A stretch of DNA of 64,000 bases from the NCBI RefSeq assembly GCF_963675165.1, contig NC_087386.1, positions 4,408,169 through 4,472,168 of the forward strand. Direction: 5' to 3'. Source of the stretch: Halichondria panicea (taxonomy: Eukaryota > Porifera > Demospongiae > Suberitida > Halichondriidae). The translations under genes and the position numbers were made by a program. Positions 34,756-46,613 of the stretch are shown piece after piece; position 1 is the stretch's first letter; every line of letters begins with the position of its first letter. The notes under the pieces were generated by a model. That model saw only the letters and a program-made list of their open reading frames with translations, did no database searches and was not told the DNA's origin.

Positions 34756-36050
34756 ATTTTTATGCCTTGAGGCGTAGCCGCACAAGGGATACGGTAAAGC
34801 TGACTGTGTGTGTGTGTGTGTGTGTGTGTCTGTTCCAGCTGTAACTGCTCAACGGTTGCAATGCGACGAAAGTTAACAGCTTCTATAGGCTTCTAGCCAC
34901 GTTCTCTGGATTTTGATTCGTGGATTAGCAAACTAAAGCTTCTTTCTCGAGTTATGGCTAGTTTGACTCACATTGAAGGCTGTTGCAGTCTCTTCAGAAT
35001 CTTTCATAGCATCATCTGTCCGCACAAACTTTCTATTCAACATATGAGTTAGCCTTGCACTAAAGCGCTAGCTTTTTGTTAGCTACAATACTCAGAAAAT
35101 ATCTGTTAAAACAGCTAGCTAGCAGTACAGTAGCCATTAGAAATTGATCTCTTTGGACACACCCTTTAATTATTCCTGTGGATGTAATGCGCATGCGCGC
35201 TCATTCCCCATGTGTGAGAAAATAATATCCAAGATCATATCCAGATCCAGATCCTCCTGGTAGAATCATCTTTGTCTTGAGGGCCTGGTAAGCCACAAAA
35301 CACTACCATATAACAATATAGATAACAATATGCATGTACACAGGTCTTTTCTTCTTAGATATTATATACACTGAACTACAGATCCTGGAAGAATCAATTT
35401 TCTTCTTTCTTGAGGTCCTGGTAAGCCACATAATACATTGTTGCATTTTGAGTGGGCAGATCAAAGGAAACACTGTGCCAATATCTGCCATATGACACAG
35501 GTCAAGCCTTGAACTGTGCCAATATCTAGATACTGGCATAGTATGACTGAAGTTACCTAAAGCCCACCCCCCACCCAGTAACCTGAAACGGTCCCTTTTA
35601 TAGTACAACACTGTTAAACAGATTCAGTGGTAGGCAGAAAACGTTTTTCATGCGTCTGGTGCATTCCACAGCCACCACAAGTAGTTGAAACTAGTTGTCC
35701 TATAAAAGGAGTGATGTGTACACGGAAAGGAATGCACAAGGAATGCAACAAATCAGTTGTTACACAGCTCACTCGTGCGCACATGCCTTTTCCCTCGAGG
35801 CCTGCGGCCCTCGGGCCTAAGTCACCACTGAGCCAATATATCCCATGTGGCACTCGTGCACGTGTCACAACTATAACATAAATAACAACAATAGATGCAT
35901 GTAAATAAGTCTTTTCTTCTCAGTGACTTTATATAGATAAGCTAACTTTAATATAAAATTCATTATAGAAACTAATATAACACTCTAATACTGAAAGCAA
36001 AAACATGGTGAGAGGCATTAGCACAGCGCCAGCTTGAACACTAGTTGAAA
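34756..36050. repeat. Dispersed repeat, copy 2
   Basis: This is the second copy of the 21950-22982 repeat. It is interrupted at about 35437-35884 by a block absent from copy 1, which makes copy 1 an unoccupied comparison. Confidence 0.7.
35437..35884 (+). pseudogene. Inserted block with piggyBac-like Cys-rich remnant
   Basis: This insertion in the repeat carries a plus-strand stretch, GRKRFSCVWC then SCPIKGVMCTRKG and HKECNK. It resembles the C-terminal Cys/His finger of piggyBac-type transposases. Its left edge (TTGTTGC, GTGGGCAGATCAAAG) resembles the inverted repeat at 42287. It is a fragment without a full frame. Confidence 0.35.
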
Positions 36051-36303
36051 CATGTCTCTCATTTTTGTGCAGATGTTACACATTTGCAAAATAGATATAG
36101 ATGGTGTTTGCAAGAATGGTCCTATCACAAGCTTATCCATAATGTAGCCAGCAATAATGATTAAGGGTGCTGCCATGGTGGTTTAACAAATATTGCAGCA
36201 TGTGACCTCAGATAAAAACTCCCGCAGCGTCATAAAATAAGATGTTAATCGGTTTCCAACAAATGAAGCTAGTGGTATTTTCTGTACTCCATTATGCCTT
36301 AAA

Positions 36304-36534
36304 TACCGTATAGCGGGAAATTTTCGCGGGTGTAAATTTTCGCTAGTTGGCTTCAGAGCCCTCAGCAGAAATTTTCGTGGGTTCTAATATTCGCGGTTCA
36401 ATGCTGGGAAACCACACCCACCAATAGCTTTGCATGTGAAATTACCAGTGCGTGGGAGTTTATCCCGGTTTTAATTTTCGTGTTAACGCGAAAATGTGTA
36501 CCACACGAAAATTTCCCTCTATATAGATACGGTA
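36304..36534. mobile_element. Palindromic MITE, TACCGTATAG family (copy 1)
   Basis: The ends TACCGTATAGCGGGAAA and TAGATACGGTA, with inner GAAATTTTCGCG / CGAAAATTT blocks, mark a fold-back element. The internal segment matches 49433-49651 in opposite orientation. Confidence 0.75.
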
Positions 36535-37100
36535 TGTTCGAAAATGTGTGGAGCAGCCAGCTTGCTCAGACCCCCTATAGTAGAACGCTTTACAAGCAGT
36601 TCTGACAAGATTCCGTGTGTTCGGGAGCCCTTAGTCCCAAAGGTATTTTCCTCCTCTTCAATAGTTGATTTCAAAATCTCCTCAGCTGCTTCTGCCAATC
36701 CGACGAGTAAATGCAATCTGCAAAAAAATTGTTCATTCGAATTATCTGTTCTTTTTCTATCGTAGTACGTCATTTGTTCCCACCCAGCTACAACATCAGG
36801 GAGAATGCTGGGCTCTATAGTCGCTAAGGACGGAAGAGAACAGCTTTTCAGCAGCATGTCGATCTGACATCGCATTCTTAAGTTTCGAGACAATAAGTGA
36901 TGAAACACTTGATTCACCTAGCTCCTTCCGGATCACATCTAGATCATCCAGGATTTCAATTAGTGTATCCAGGGTATTCTGAGCCGATCCTGAAAAAAAC
37001 GTGTCTAAGACCGAGAGAAAATGTAGTGTCAGTAGTTGCAACATCAAAATAATGTTGCCCATGTTTAGTAGTTTCATCACTCTGCAAGGTATATACACAC

Positions 37101-39346
37101 TAGCCTCAAATCCATGCCGATTAAAATACGGCCTGGTGTTCATTGCAGGGGTGTTAGTGCACATGCGCTAAATTTATTGTTGATAATAAAACGGAAAATA
37201 AGAGAATACGTTATACCGCATGGTTTGTAGGAAAAATATACATTAAAACAACAGAGAGCTAGAGATGGCTACCGCAGAATCCTTATCCTGCAGGACTTTC
37301 TTGCCTTCTCATTGCATTGCAGTGTTCCTCAGATCTTACAGAGAGGCTCAGCAGAATCACAGACTTTCCAATAACTCCAGATGATGGTCTCTCCCACCAT
37401 AATTATTTGCAGGCTTTGCAACAGAAAGTTTCTGTCAGCAGAGTCATTTATAGTTCTAGCCAAGGCTAGCTATGAGAAGAGAAGGGCACTTCCACCCAGG
37501 CCTCTCACAAGTGTCACTGGCAGCCCAACGAGTACTCGGCTCCGAGAAAGATATCCAAAGACACTAGTGGGTAGGGGTTTCTCCACACACACACACACAC
37601 GTAGCAAGACCACCATTAGCTAAGCGTCAGACCGTTGGAGCCGCTGGAAGGCGACTCTGTTTCCCCGTCCAACAAGAGTAATATAAAAACAAGAGTAAGA
37701 TGAGTTTCAAAAATTACCGTTAATTAATTTTGTTAGTCACTGCTCCATGTGAACGAGATGTGCGCTGAGGGATCGGAGCAACGTTATACTCAAGCAACTT
37801 CTGTTGAGACTACCAGTACTCAGCAACCCAATGGTAGATCTCTATACCTGCAGAGTGTTATATAAAAAAAACAATAATTAAATAGCTGGAATTGAGTGCA
37901 CACTACAGACTACAAATGCCAGCACTCCTACTGACAAACAGTCCGTCAAGGTATAATTGTACGGTAATAATCATGAGTCAAACGCACACTTACAGATCTC
38001 AGTGAACTCACCAAGTAAGAGGGCGGTGTGTACAGTAGTCGTTAGTCCTGACCTGGAGAAGATGCAGGGCTGTTTTTTCTACTCCTCGTCTCAGGAATGA
38101 TGTTGTGGCTCTTGAAGGAGCATAACAGGGTGATGTGTGGAGTTCAATCTTATCTCTCGTGCACTCTCTTTTTTACCCACATCCAGAAAAAGGTCTGTGT
38201 GTTTTTGTGTGCGCCGTGTATAAAATACATAATTATGTACATTTATCACGTGGTAAGTACAGTGATTATTCAATTATTATTAATTTAGGCTTGGGCCAGG
38301 CTAAACCACATCAATGTGACCCTCAGCTACGAAGCGATACTAAAACGTGTCAAAAAGATCAGTGAGGGCCATACCAAAGTGCTAGACAAGTGGTTGAGTG
38401 AGGGGGCATTTGTAAAATCATTATACAAAACTGCGTAGACAGTAGAGCACATGTAAAGGCACTATGTTTTAACGTACAATCGTGATGTATATTGTATCTT
38501 GTGTACATTTTTTAAGGAGACCCTCCAAATATGCAACACTATCAAAGTAGCACTTGCTCAAGCTGTGTTGTTTTATATGTCTCGTTCTAAAATGATGTAG
38601 CCCCTTATTGTAATACATGTAGTTCGTATTTTAAAGTGGCCTGGAATAGAGGCTAGTGATTCCCTACAAGGACTTTTAAAAATAATGTTTCTGCCTCAAA
38701 AAGTAGCCACCCCTGGGGATTTATAATAGCATTGCCTCAAATCGAATAAATACTGTAACCACTCTTGCTTACCACTTATACGCACAGTGTGCTTCGTCAA
38801 CAGCGACTGCCACTACATAGTCACAGAGGGGACATTGAACCAGGAGCTGCTTCTATGCTTCTCTGCCAAGGAGTGCCTCGGGAGCACTATAGAAGAGAGA
38901 GAATCAACCCTCGGACACGTCACTCACACTAGCAAGGAGGTCCTTCTCGACATCTATGAAATGAAGGATCGGTGTTGACTGTAATAATGCACTAAGTTCA
39001 GGCCATTAATATCATCAGTTCCTAGATTCTATAGCTATCTAGATCTACATCTTTAATACCTTTGTTGCCAGACAATATAGCAGCAGAGACACCCCTCTTC
39101 CGGAGGCCTGAGACCTGGTCTATTATCAGAGACACTAGTGGTGACAGTACCAGCAAAACTCAACTCTTGTAGAGCTAGAGCTTGTCCGTTTCAGTGAGCA
39201 GTTGGAAGCACAAAGACTTGCCATAGCCTGTGGGGAACCAAGCAAAGACATCATGATCATCATACAGGTGGATGTGCAGCGCATGTGCACTAACACCCCT
39301 GCAATGAACACCAGGCCGTATTTTAATCGGCATGGATTCGAGGCTA
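37101..39346. mobile_element. 2246-bp TIR element carrying a RecQ-like helicase fragment
   Basis: TIRs of 68 bp (37101-37168 and 39279-39346) differ at one base and begin TAGCCTC. They share the GCCGATTAAAATACGGCCTGG-type core with 11966-12568. Flanks TATACACAC and AGTACACAC agree at 7 of 9 positions in register, fitting a 9-bp target duplication. The interior has no full transposase, only the helicase fragment and short open frames. Confidence 0.85.
39175..39270 (-). pseudogene. RecQ-like helicase N-terminal fragment
   Basis: The minus strand reads DVFAWFPTGYGKSLCFQLL and then a stop at 39175. This is the Walker A block typical of RecQ-family helicases (PTGxGKSLCxQ). It lies just inside the right TIR and no later helicase motifs were found. 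Confidence 0.7.
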
Positions 39347-40439
39347 AGTACACACCATCATCTTGAGATAACTCCTCACCAATTCGAGCTTGAGCACATG
39401 TAAGGCATTCCAACAACATATCACATACAGCTGTTTTTTGGGGTAGGCGGTCAACCTCTTTATGAGCGATGTTCCTTAAAACACTTTCAATTACCAGTTT
39501 CACATTGCTTACACTGACATTTAAGGACAATAATTCGTCACAACAGTTCGTACATCATTGGTGTACTTCCCTCTTTCAAAAGTAATAATCCTATCACTGG
39601 CATCAGATAAAATATCTTGTACTTAATTCTCTTTTAGCTTCTAGTGACTTTATTTCATGCGCATGCAGTAACTGTTCTTTGCGCTCGGCTTCTTTGCGCT
39701 CGGCTTCTTCGGAGACAGCAGCAACTTCCTCAAAATTAATATCACTTGGTTCCATGTACTTCGTTTTCCAGTATAAGGCTCTATGACGAAGACGATAAAG
39801 TTTTCCCTAAGTTCACGAATTTTTTCTTCTAACCTCATAGTTTTTTTCTGTAAACCATGTATTGTTTGCTCGTCTTCCTGAAGTTGTGTATCCTGTTCCA
39901 AAATTATTGCTTCTTTTCTTTTCAACTTATTTTGGTGATTTCTATGGACAGCATATGTTTTCACTTACGTGATTTCTCTACAAGGTCCTTTAATTCAGTA
40001 CAGGATGAGCAACTGGATTCATCTATTGGGAGACAATCACTTTACCACATGCCACAAACACATTAGGTAATTCATTATTCTGATTAAGAAAATCAGCGAT
40101 CTTAGACGACTTTTCATCACACGATGGTATTTTTTTGAGTTTGGTTAGCTTTGCTGAAAGACATACAACACTCTGACGTAGAGATTTAATAGATCGACAA
40201 CTTCCAAACAGTGAAGATACCCGTCTCCAGTGTAATGTAGTATAGGTACACGAAGAATTTCCGTTTACAAAAAATTGAATAGTTAATTCCAACATAGTTC
40301 GATTAGTCACTTTTGAGCGTGGTATATTTTCAATATCGCTACAACTGTCAGAATCACCAGCAACAGCCAAGAGAAGCTCCGGAAATAACCCCATTTCCGA
40401 CAGAGAAGGGTAGCGTTCCGAAAATGTAAGTTCTGCCAT

Positions 40440-42286
40440 TGGGTAGTGAGTCTATACGACTATATAGTGTAGCTGCAATAAAAAATAGGCACATAGAGTA
40501 AGGGGTATTTTGAGACATCAAAATTGATGACCCCTATCTTGCAGTATTCTTGAGGGAGCAAAATAGTCTACACAACCATGGTCAATAATGTAAGCAAAAA
40601 ATTCCATAATGCATACACAGGCCTACAGCTCCAAATTTCTTTTGGCTAAAGAGGTAGTGCATTAAAATAATGCAGAAAGAATAGCTGAAGTACTAATTAT
40701 CATCTCATAATTGGTACCGTCTAACAGTGCCCTCTTCTATACTCTATAAATACAAATTCTCTATTTAGCGAATCCTAAACACTACAAGGAGCTGAACAAA
40801 GCGTGCCAACCATGTGTGCTGGAATGCCTTTTGAGTATCTACTATGTTTCATTGTAAGATTAACATGTATGTTCTCTATACACGCACAAAAACATTGAAA
40901 GGACATCATTTACTAGCCTAAAACTAATGCTTCACTCATTAGTTGCTTTAAACAGAGCTCACCATTGAAATTAGCACCCCAAAGAACCCCTTATAGTCCA
41001 TCCAATCATAGCGAGATCATGCAGAACTGATGCTAAAGTGATTGTGCCACAGCTCTGTTCTTATTTACAGAGGAAAAAATTTCTGCTTCCAGAGTCGCTA
41101 CAAAGGTTGTTCCCCAATGGTATTCGTTTTATGGAGGTTCCACTGTATAAAACTGAAACAGCAAATCCAACGTGACTAGAAGCCTATAGAAGCTCTTCAT
41201 TGATCATTTAGCAGCTATAAAGCAGCCTACACACACACACACACACTACTGTATCACTTGTGCGTACACACCGAGGAATTACACAATACAGAAGTCTCAC
41301 GACTTATTATAGATTCTAATAGATTTCTAGTAGATTTAGCACAATAGGAGTAATTGCTAGCAAAGCAACTATAGTTTTATCATTGTATAGCTGTGGCTTT
41401 ATGTATATATATAGGTTACCGTATTATTATAATCTGGTTAGTAAGCGCATGTGCCTATATAGGGATAGGGTCCAGAAAGTGTCTAGTTTGTTCAAACAGC
41501 TCATTTTTGTGTCCACACACAATCACTCTATACCCCAGCTAGTCTCATGAATTAGCCGCCCTTCCATGGAGAGTTTGTCTGAGCACTTTAGTCTAGAGGT
41601 CATTGCACAATGGAATTGTCATTATGCCTCGGTGCGCATGAGCAAGGTAGACAAATATCAGACCATAGCACAAAGTGGTCAGTCATGAAGTTGAAATGTG
41701 CAGTCCTTCTCACTCTAAAAGTAGCCTCAGTATAGCTTGTCTCTCACTTTTCTTGCTGGAGCTAGCTATCATAGCATATGCATGCACTGCAAAAAATGAC
41801 TATTTCAATCAATCACATGATATTTTCCGTTTGAACATGACATTTTCCGTTTTTTATCTTATTTAAATAAGCCACGTGATAATTCTGCCCGGTCAATTTG
41901 TGACCGAACGTTGGAGTCTCTAGTCTGTCATCAAGCTATACTGATCGGTTTTTGACCAATATCCGACCGTTATAATCCTCACTGGTGTTCTAGTGCAGAG
42001 CTAACTACTAAGTAGAGTAGCAACACTCGGTAAACAAGTTTGGCTACGCACTCTTCTGAAAAGGCTGCAATGGCATTCCAAGTAAGCAAAACTAGGCATA
42101 ACTCGAGAACGAAGCATTATTTACAAATCCACGAATAAAATCCATGACTAGAAGCCTCTTGCACTTGATTGATCCTTGAGCAGCTGTAGCAGTCTTCACA
42201 CACACACACACGTAAACACACTACCATATACCTCGCTTGCGCATGCGCACCGAGGCATAATTAAGGTGCTTTGCCTGGACTAAATG
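40440..42286. other. Repeat-rich intergenic stretch
   Basis: No exon is recognised. It includes AC tracts (41230, 42198) and inverted fragments of the GCCTCGGTG repeat (41240-41290, 41625-41660, 41990-42262). The open frame at 41675-41866 has no domain. Confidence 0.4.
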
Positions 42287-42887
42287 TACTTGTTGCCCAG
42301 TGAATGAGCAGATCAAAGCAGTCCAGTGCCGCTCTGTATATGGCATGTTGCATCACTACCATAGCAACCATATATAATGCAACTGATTTGTTGTGTGGGA
42401 AAAGCATAGCTATAATGAGTTCATGCCTTCCGCATTTCTTATTTTGATACCACAAAAAAGTGAGTTGTAGGAACAATATAAAAGAGATCATTCCAACTTT
42501 TGTCCAATATGCGGTGACTTGTTAGCTTTGATGTGCCTGGCTTCACTGTGCAATATGCCATATATTTGCACTGGTTTCTTTGATCTTTTGCTCAAACATG
42601 CAACAAGTATTAGTTATTGCCCAGCCAGAGTGCAACATGCCATATATTGCACTGGAGCAATATAATGCCCGAGGGCTTTATGTCATCCAGTGCAATATAT
42701 GGCATGTTGCACGAGGGTGCCTGCAATAACTAAAGAAATCTACTGCATTTACACACAGTGCAAGTGCATATAATCCAGTGCATTATGCCATATAATGCAG
42801 TGCAATATATGGTAGCCATGGCAGTGATGCAACATGCCATATACTGAGCACTGGATTGCTTTGATCTGCCCACTCACTGGGCAACAA
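42287..42887. repeat. Inverted-repeat element, TTGTTGCCCAGTGA ends
   Basis: TTGTTGCCCAGTGAATGAGC at 42287 and its inverse ending at about 42886 match at about 37 of 40 positions (continuing GCAGATCAAAGCARTCCAGT). Between them are several copies of a CATATATTGCACTGG-type motif in both directions. A further relative follows to about 43380 (TTGGGCAACAA). Confidence 0.65.
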
Positions 42888-42949
42888 TTATAATTATGGC
42901 ATTTGCACTGTGTGTAAATGCAGTAGAATTTGTAAGACTTCGTGCAAGA

Positions 42950-43164
42950 TACCGTATATAGTGCGAAATTTTCGAGGGGCTTAATTTTCGCGGATTTCAT
43001 GGGTTAGAATCCTACACGAAAATTGAATTACCTGCTATAACATGCATAGATTTAAAGGCGTGGCTTCCGGTAAGCAGTCATTCCGTGAACATTGTGCAAC
43101 GAAATAGCTTTTAGAGGCTAATCCACGAAATATAAGTGCCTCGAAAATTTCGCGCTATACGGTA
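42950..43164. mobile_element. Palindromic MITE, TACCGTATAG family (copy 2)
   Basis: It runs from TACCGTATATAGTGCGAAA to TTTCGCGCTATACGGTA, with inner GAAATTTTCG blocks in both orientations. It is non-coding. Confidence 0.75.
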
Positions 43165-43758
43165 TCTGCTTTTGGGACCCCTACCCTCCCAGCCAATAAC
43201 TCATTTGGTTCCTTTTATAGGCTACTACCTGTTGCACTAATTATGGTAAGAATTTATTACGAATTCACTAAAATTCACACAAAACACATGTCCTACAATT
43301 AATAGGGAACAACTTGACCAATCAGAAGAGTTTGACGTCATTGGGCAACAAGTTAGTTATTGCAGGCGCCCTGCGGCAATAACTTATACATGTATATATA
43401 GTCGTGTGATTTGTATATAGGCATGCTGTACATAATTATAGTTACATACCATAAGTGGGTTTTTCGTATGGTGGATATTTTCCCATTTTTCGTATTGTAG
43501 AGCATCATACGAAAGTTAATTTAACATCACTATCGTAATCCCGAGTTGTACGATACTGGGCAGGATATACGAAAATTTACAGCAAAGAAAATAACCTTTA
43601 TATAACAAACATAGCATGTAATGATCAGTTTATCATGCACATGTATCGTTCTCTTTCGTTGGTGTGTGACATCATAATAATAACAGCCATGTTGACAGTT
43701 CTGAAGTATTACATAATTATACTAACACCACTGGCGCATATACACACATCCTGTTTAG

Positions 43759-46557
43759 AATCGAAGCGGTTGTTTGATGAGGCAATGAAGCATGGACACG
43801 TCTTGGTCAACATTGTCAACATGCTTGTGTTTGGACCGGCGGGAACAGGAAAGACCAACCTCAAGTGCCTGCTAACTGACAAGCCCCCTCCACTACAGCG
43901 AGACAGCACTCCTTGTATGGAAAAGCCAGTACGCATTCGACCAGTGTCCAACACGAAATTCAAGTCAACTGGAAGGGGCTGGGAAGAGATGTCTCAGCCA
44001 AAGTTGCTCAAACTACTAGCTCAAATCATCTCCAAGTTACCAAAAGAAAGTACTGATCAATCCACGGCCTCAAGGGTTGCGGAGAGCTTGAAAAGAATGA
44101 CCACAATAACAGAGTCAGGTTTAACTTCTGATAATGTTAAGTCAATTGATGAGTCCATATTGTCTTACTACAATCCAAGCGACACAAAATCTGATGAGAT
44201 TACCACAATAACTACTTTTTCTGATATGAACCTGTCAGCCAAAGAAGAGCCTCCATACTCGGGAAGAATGTTGGACAAAGCCATCGATGATTTGATAGCC
44301 AGTGTAGTGAGTGGTGTTGCAGAACAGCTGAAGCTAGCCACACAGGGAACTGATCAACTGTTGAGCAGAGACCAGCAAGAAGGAGAACTGTTTGATTCCA
44401 ACTGGGTATATGTTACTGATTCCGGAGGCCAACCTCAATTTCATGACATCAGTCCTCTCTTTATCAAGCACATTTCGGTGGCGTTGGTAGTGCTGCGTTT
44501 GACTGACAAACTATCCAGTTTCTCTTCTGACGAGTACTACAAGGATGGGCAGCTGGTTGGTAGTCCCCATGCATCTCACATGACCCTCGGGGAGACACTT
44601 CAGAGTATCGTTCGATCTATTGAGTCCCATACCTCACAAGACAGGAAGCCAAAGATGATCTTTGTGGGCACATTCTTGGATCAGCTGAGGAGCTCGGATA
44701 CACTTATCAAGAGGAATAAAGAAATTCTCGACATGCTGCCACCCGATATCAGGAAGCTATTGGTGTACAGAGATTTTGGATTAAACGATTTGATTTTTGG
44801 TCTCAACACAATCAGCCGAGAGGAGGATTCACTGACCACTGCCAATAGGATTAGAATTGCTATTGAGCGCTCTATTCCGCTACAAGTCAAAATGCCCATC
44901 TGGTGGTCCTTCTTGGATTCACTTCTCCAGAGTTTATCTGCCACTCTCGAGCGAGGTGTACTAAGCATTGAAGAATGTCTTCGATTAGCCACTCGATTTG
45001 GTTATGTGCTCCAAGATCTTCAAGCTGCTCTGGTCTTCTTTGACAACGTGTGTATAGCGCACTACTATCCCTCCATTCTCCCCAACACAGTGTTTGTGGA
45101 TGCCCAGATTCCACTAGACAAGATCACCGAGCTCTCACAGCACGCCATCTCCCTGAGGAATGCTGAAGTCAAATCACGCTCTACTCTAAACACAGCAATG
45201 ATCGAGGTTGAATGGAAGAGATTTCGAGACGAGGGTATAATCACTTTAGGGTTCCTACGCTTCTTCAAGAAGCATTACGTTGAAGGCATCTTTTCTCCAG
45301 AAGATATGCTGTTGATCATGAAAGATCTTCTCGTGGTTGCTCCCATTGCACTAGTGGAAGCCACTCCCCACCAAGCCGAGTTCTTCATGCCATCTCTACT
45401 CACATCGATCCAACCTGCTGAGTTAGACAAAATTCGTTCCTCCTTCACAATAGCACCCCTTGCTGTCTACTTTCGTAGTGGGTGTATTCGCTCTGGAGTC
45501 TTTTGCTGTCTAGTTGTGGACGTAATCAAGAGGCTGGGCTGGAAAGTTTTGCTCCCTTCAGGCGAAACAAGCATTTTTGCTAAAAATTGTATCCAGTACG
45601 AAATCTCTGATCTCCCGTGTACCGTGACTCTGATCGACTCCTTCTCATATATGGAAGTGTATATCGACGTCCCTGTTTCTCTTCGCAATGAAGTATGCCC
45701 TATGATTCGAAACGAAATTTTGCACAGTATTAAATTGTCCTGTGCAGTGTTGCATTATGACAACGACACACCCAAGACAGCCATCTTTTGCCCATGCAAG
45801 AAGAGCACTGGAAAATTGCACCTTGCTGATGTGATCGAACGGAGTGGCTGTAAGTTTTGGAAGTGCTCCCTTCAGACACGTGTGTGGGGAGAGCTCAGTG
45901 ATGAACATAGAATCTGGCTGGACAATAGCGAAGGTTCTGGTGAGTACAGTCGTTTTTTAAAATTGAAAGTTATCTTTTTGTTTTCCCCCTCAATTAGGTG
46001 AATCATCCTCTGTTACGGGAGACATGTGTACAAAGATGACATTGAGTGATCAGCAGCAACAATCTGGTAAGTACATGACATACATTGCTTTACTATCACT
46101 GATTAGATTACGATACTGAATAGTCATACTGTTTTTGCCTTCATGTAAATTGCAACTATAATTAAAGTTTATCGAAAGTTCTGGTAGGTGCAGTGTTCAG
46201 CAATATTTTGTTTCCCTTTGTTATAGGTGAAGCCTCCTCTGTTACGAGAGATATGGATACTAAAGGAAAGAGACATCAGCTGCAATACTCCGGTAGTTAT
46301 GTAGCACTATACGTAAATATTTGCAGCTTTTATCATAGGAAAATTATATGTACTACATAGTAACAAATTATTTGCGTATCATATTTTTGTAATTGACCTT
46401 TGTATTATCCCCCTCAGGTCCATCGTCCCCTGTAATGGAACCTGTGTGTAGAATGAGTGATCAATATACCAGTAAGGAATGTCTGTTGGGGTTCCATGTA
46501 TAGTGGATAAGTTATTTTACTTGGTCATTATGTGCAAGCGAGGTATATACGTACGGT

Positions 46558-46613
<56 letters not shown>

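Larger units (their letters stand above)
36519..40439 (-). pseudogene. Decayed repeat-type ORF on the minus strand, interrupted by a TIR element
   Basis: It starts at ATG 40439 (MAELTFSERYPSLSEMGLF) and continues downward through a coiled-coil block near 39960 (KRKEAIILEQDTQLQEDEQ). A Cys-containing block sits near 39500, and after the inserted element come blocks with NAMSDRHAAEKLF and FFCRLHLLVGLAEAAEE. Frameshifts occur near 40030 and 36815. I recall similar uncharacterised multi-copy proteins from sponge and cnidarian genomes, so it is probably repeat-derived, but I cannot name the family. With the 37101-39346 element and one flank repeat removed, the frame is continuous across the site. 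Confidence 0.5.

Noticed and set aside
35627-35881. 84-codon open frames on both strands considered as a gene
   Set aside because: It is confined to an insertion within a repeat and has only a transposase-like Cys-rich remnant.
36519-40439. Decayed minus-strand ORF considered as a normal host gene
   Set aside because: Frameshifts, an inserted transposon and recollection of multi-copy relatives favour a repeat-derived pseudogene.
43635-43758. N-terminal extension of the second Roco gene from ATG 43635
   Set aside because: The peptide looks like translated AT-rich intron, and a splice-like TTTAG precedes the conserved part; the true 5' exons are unknown.
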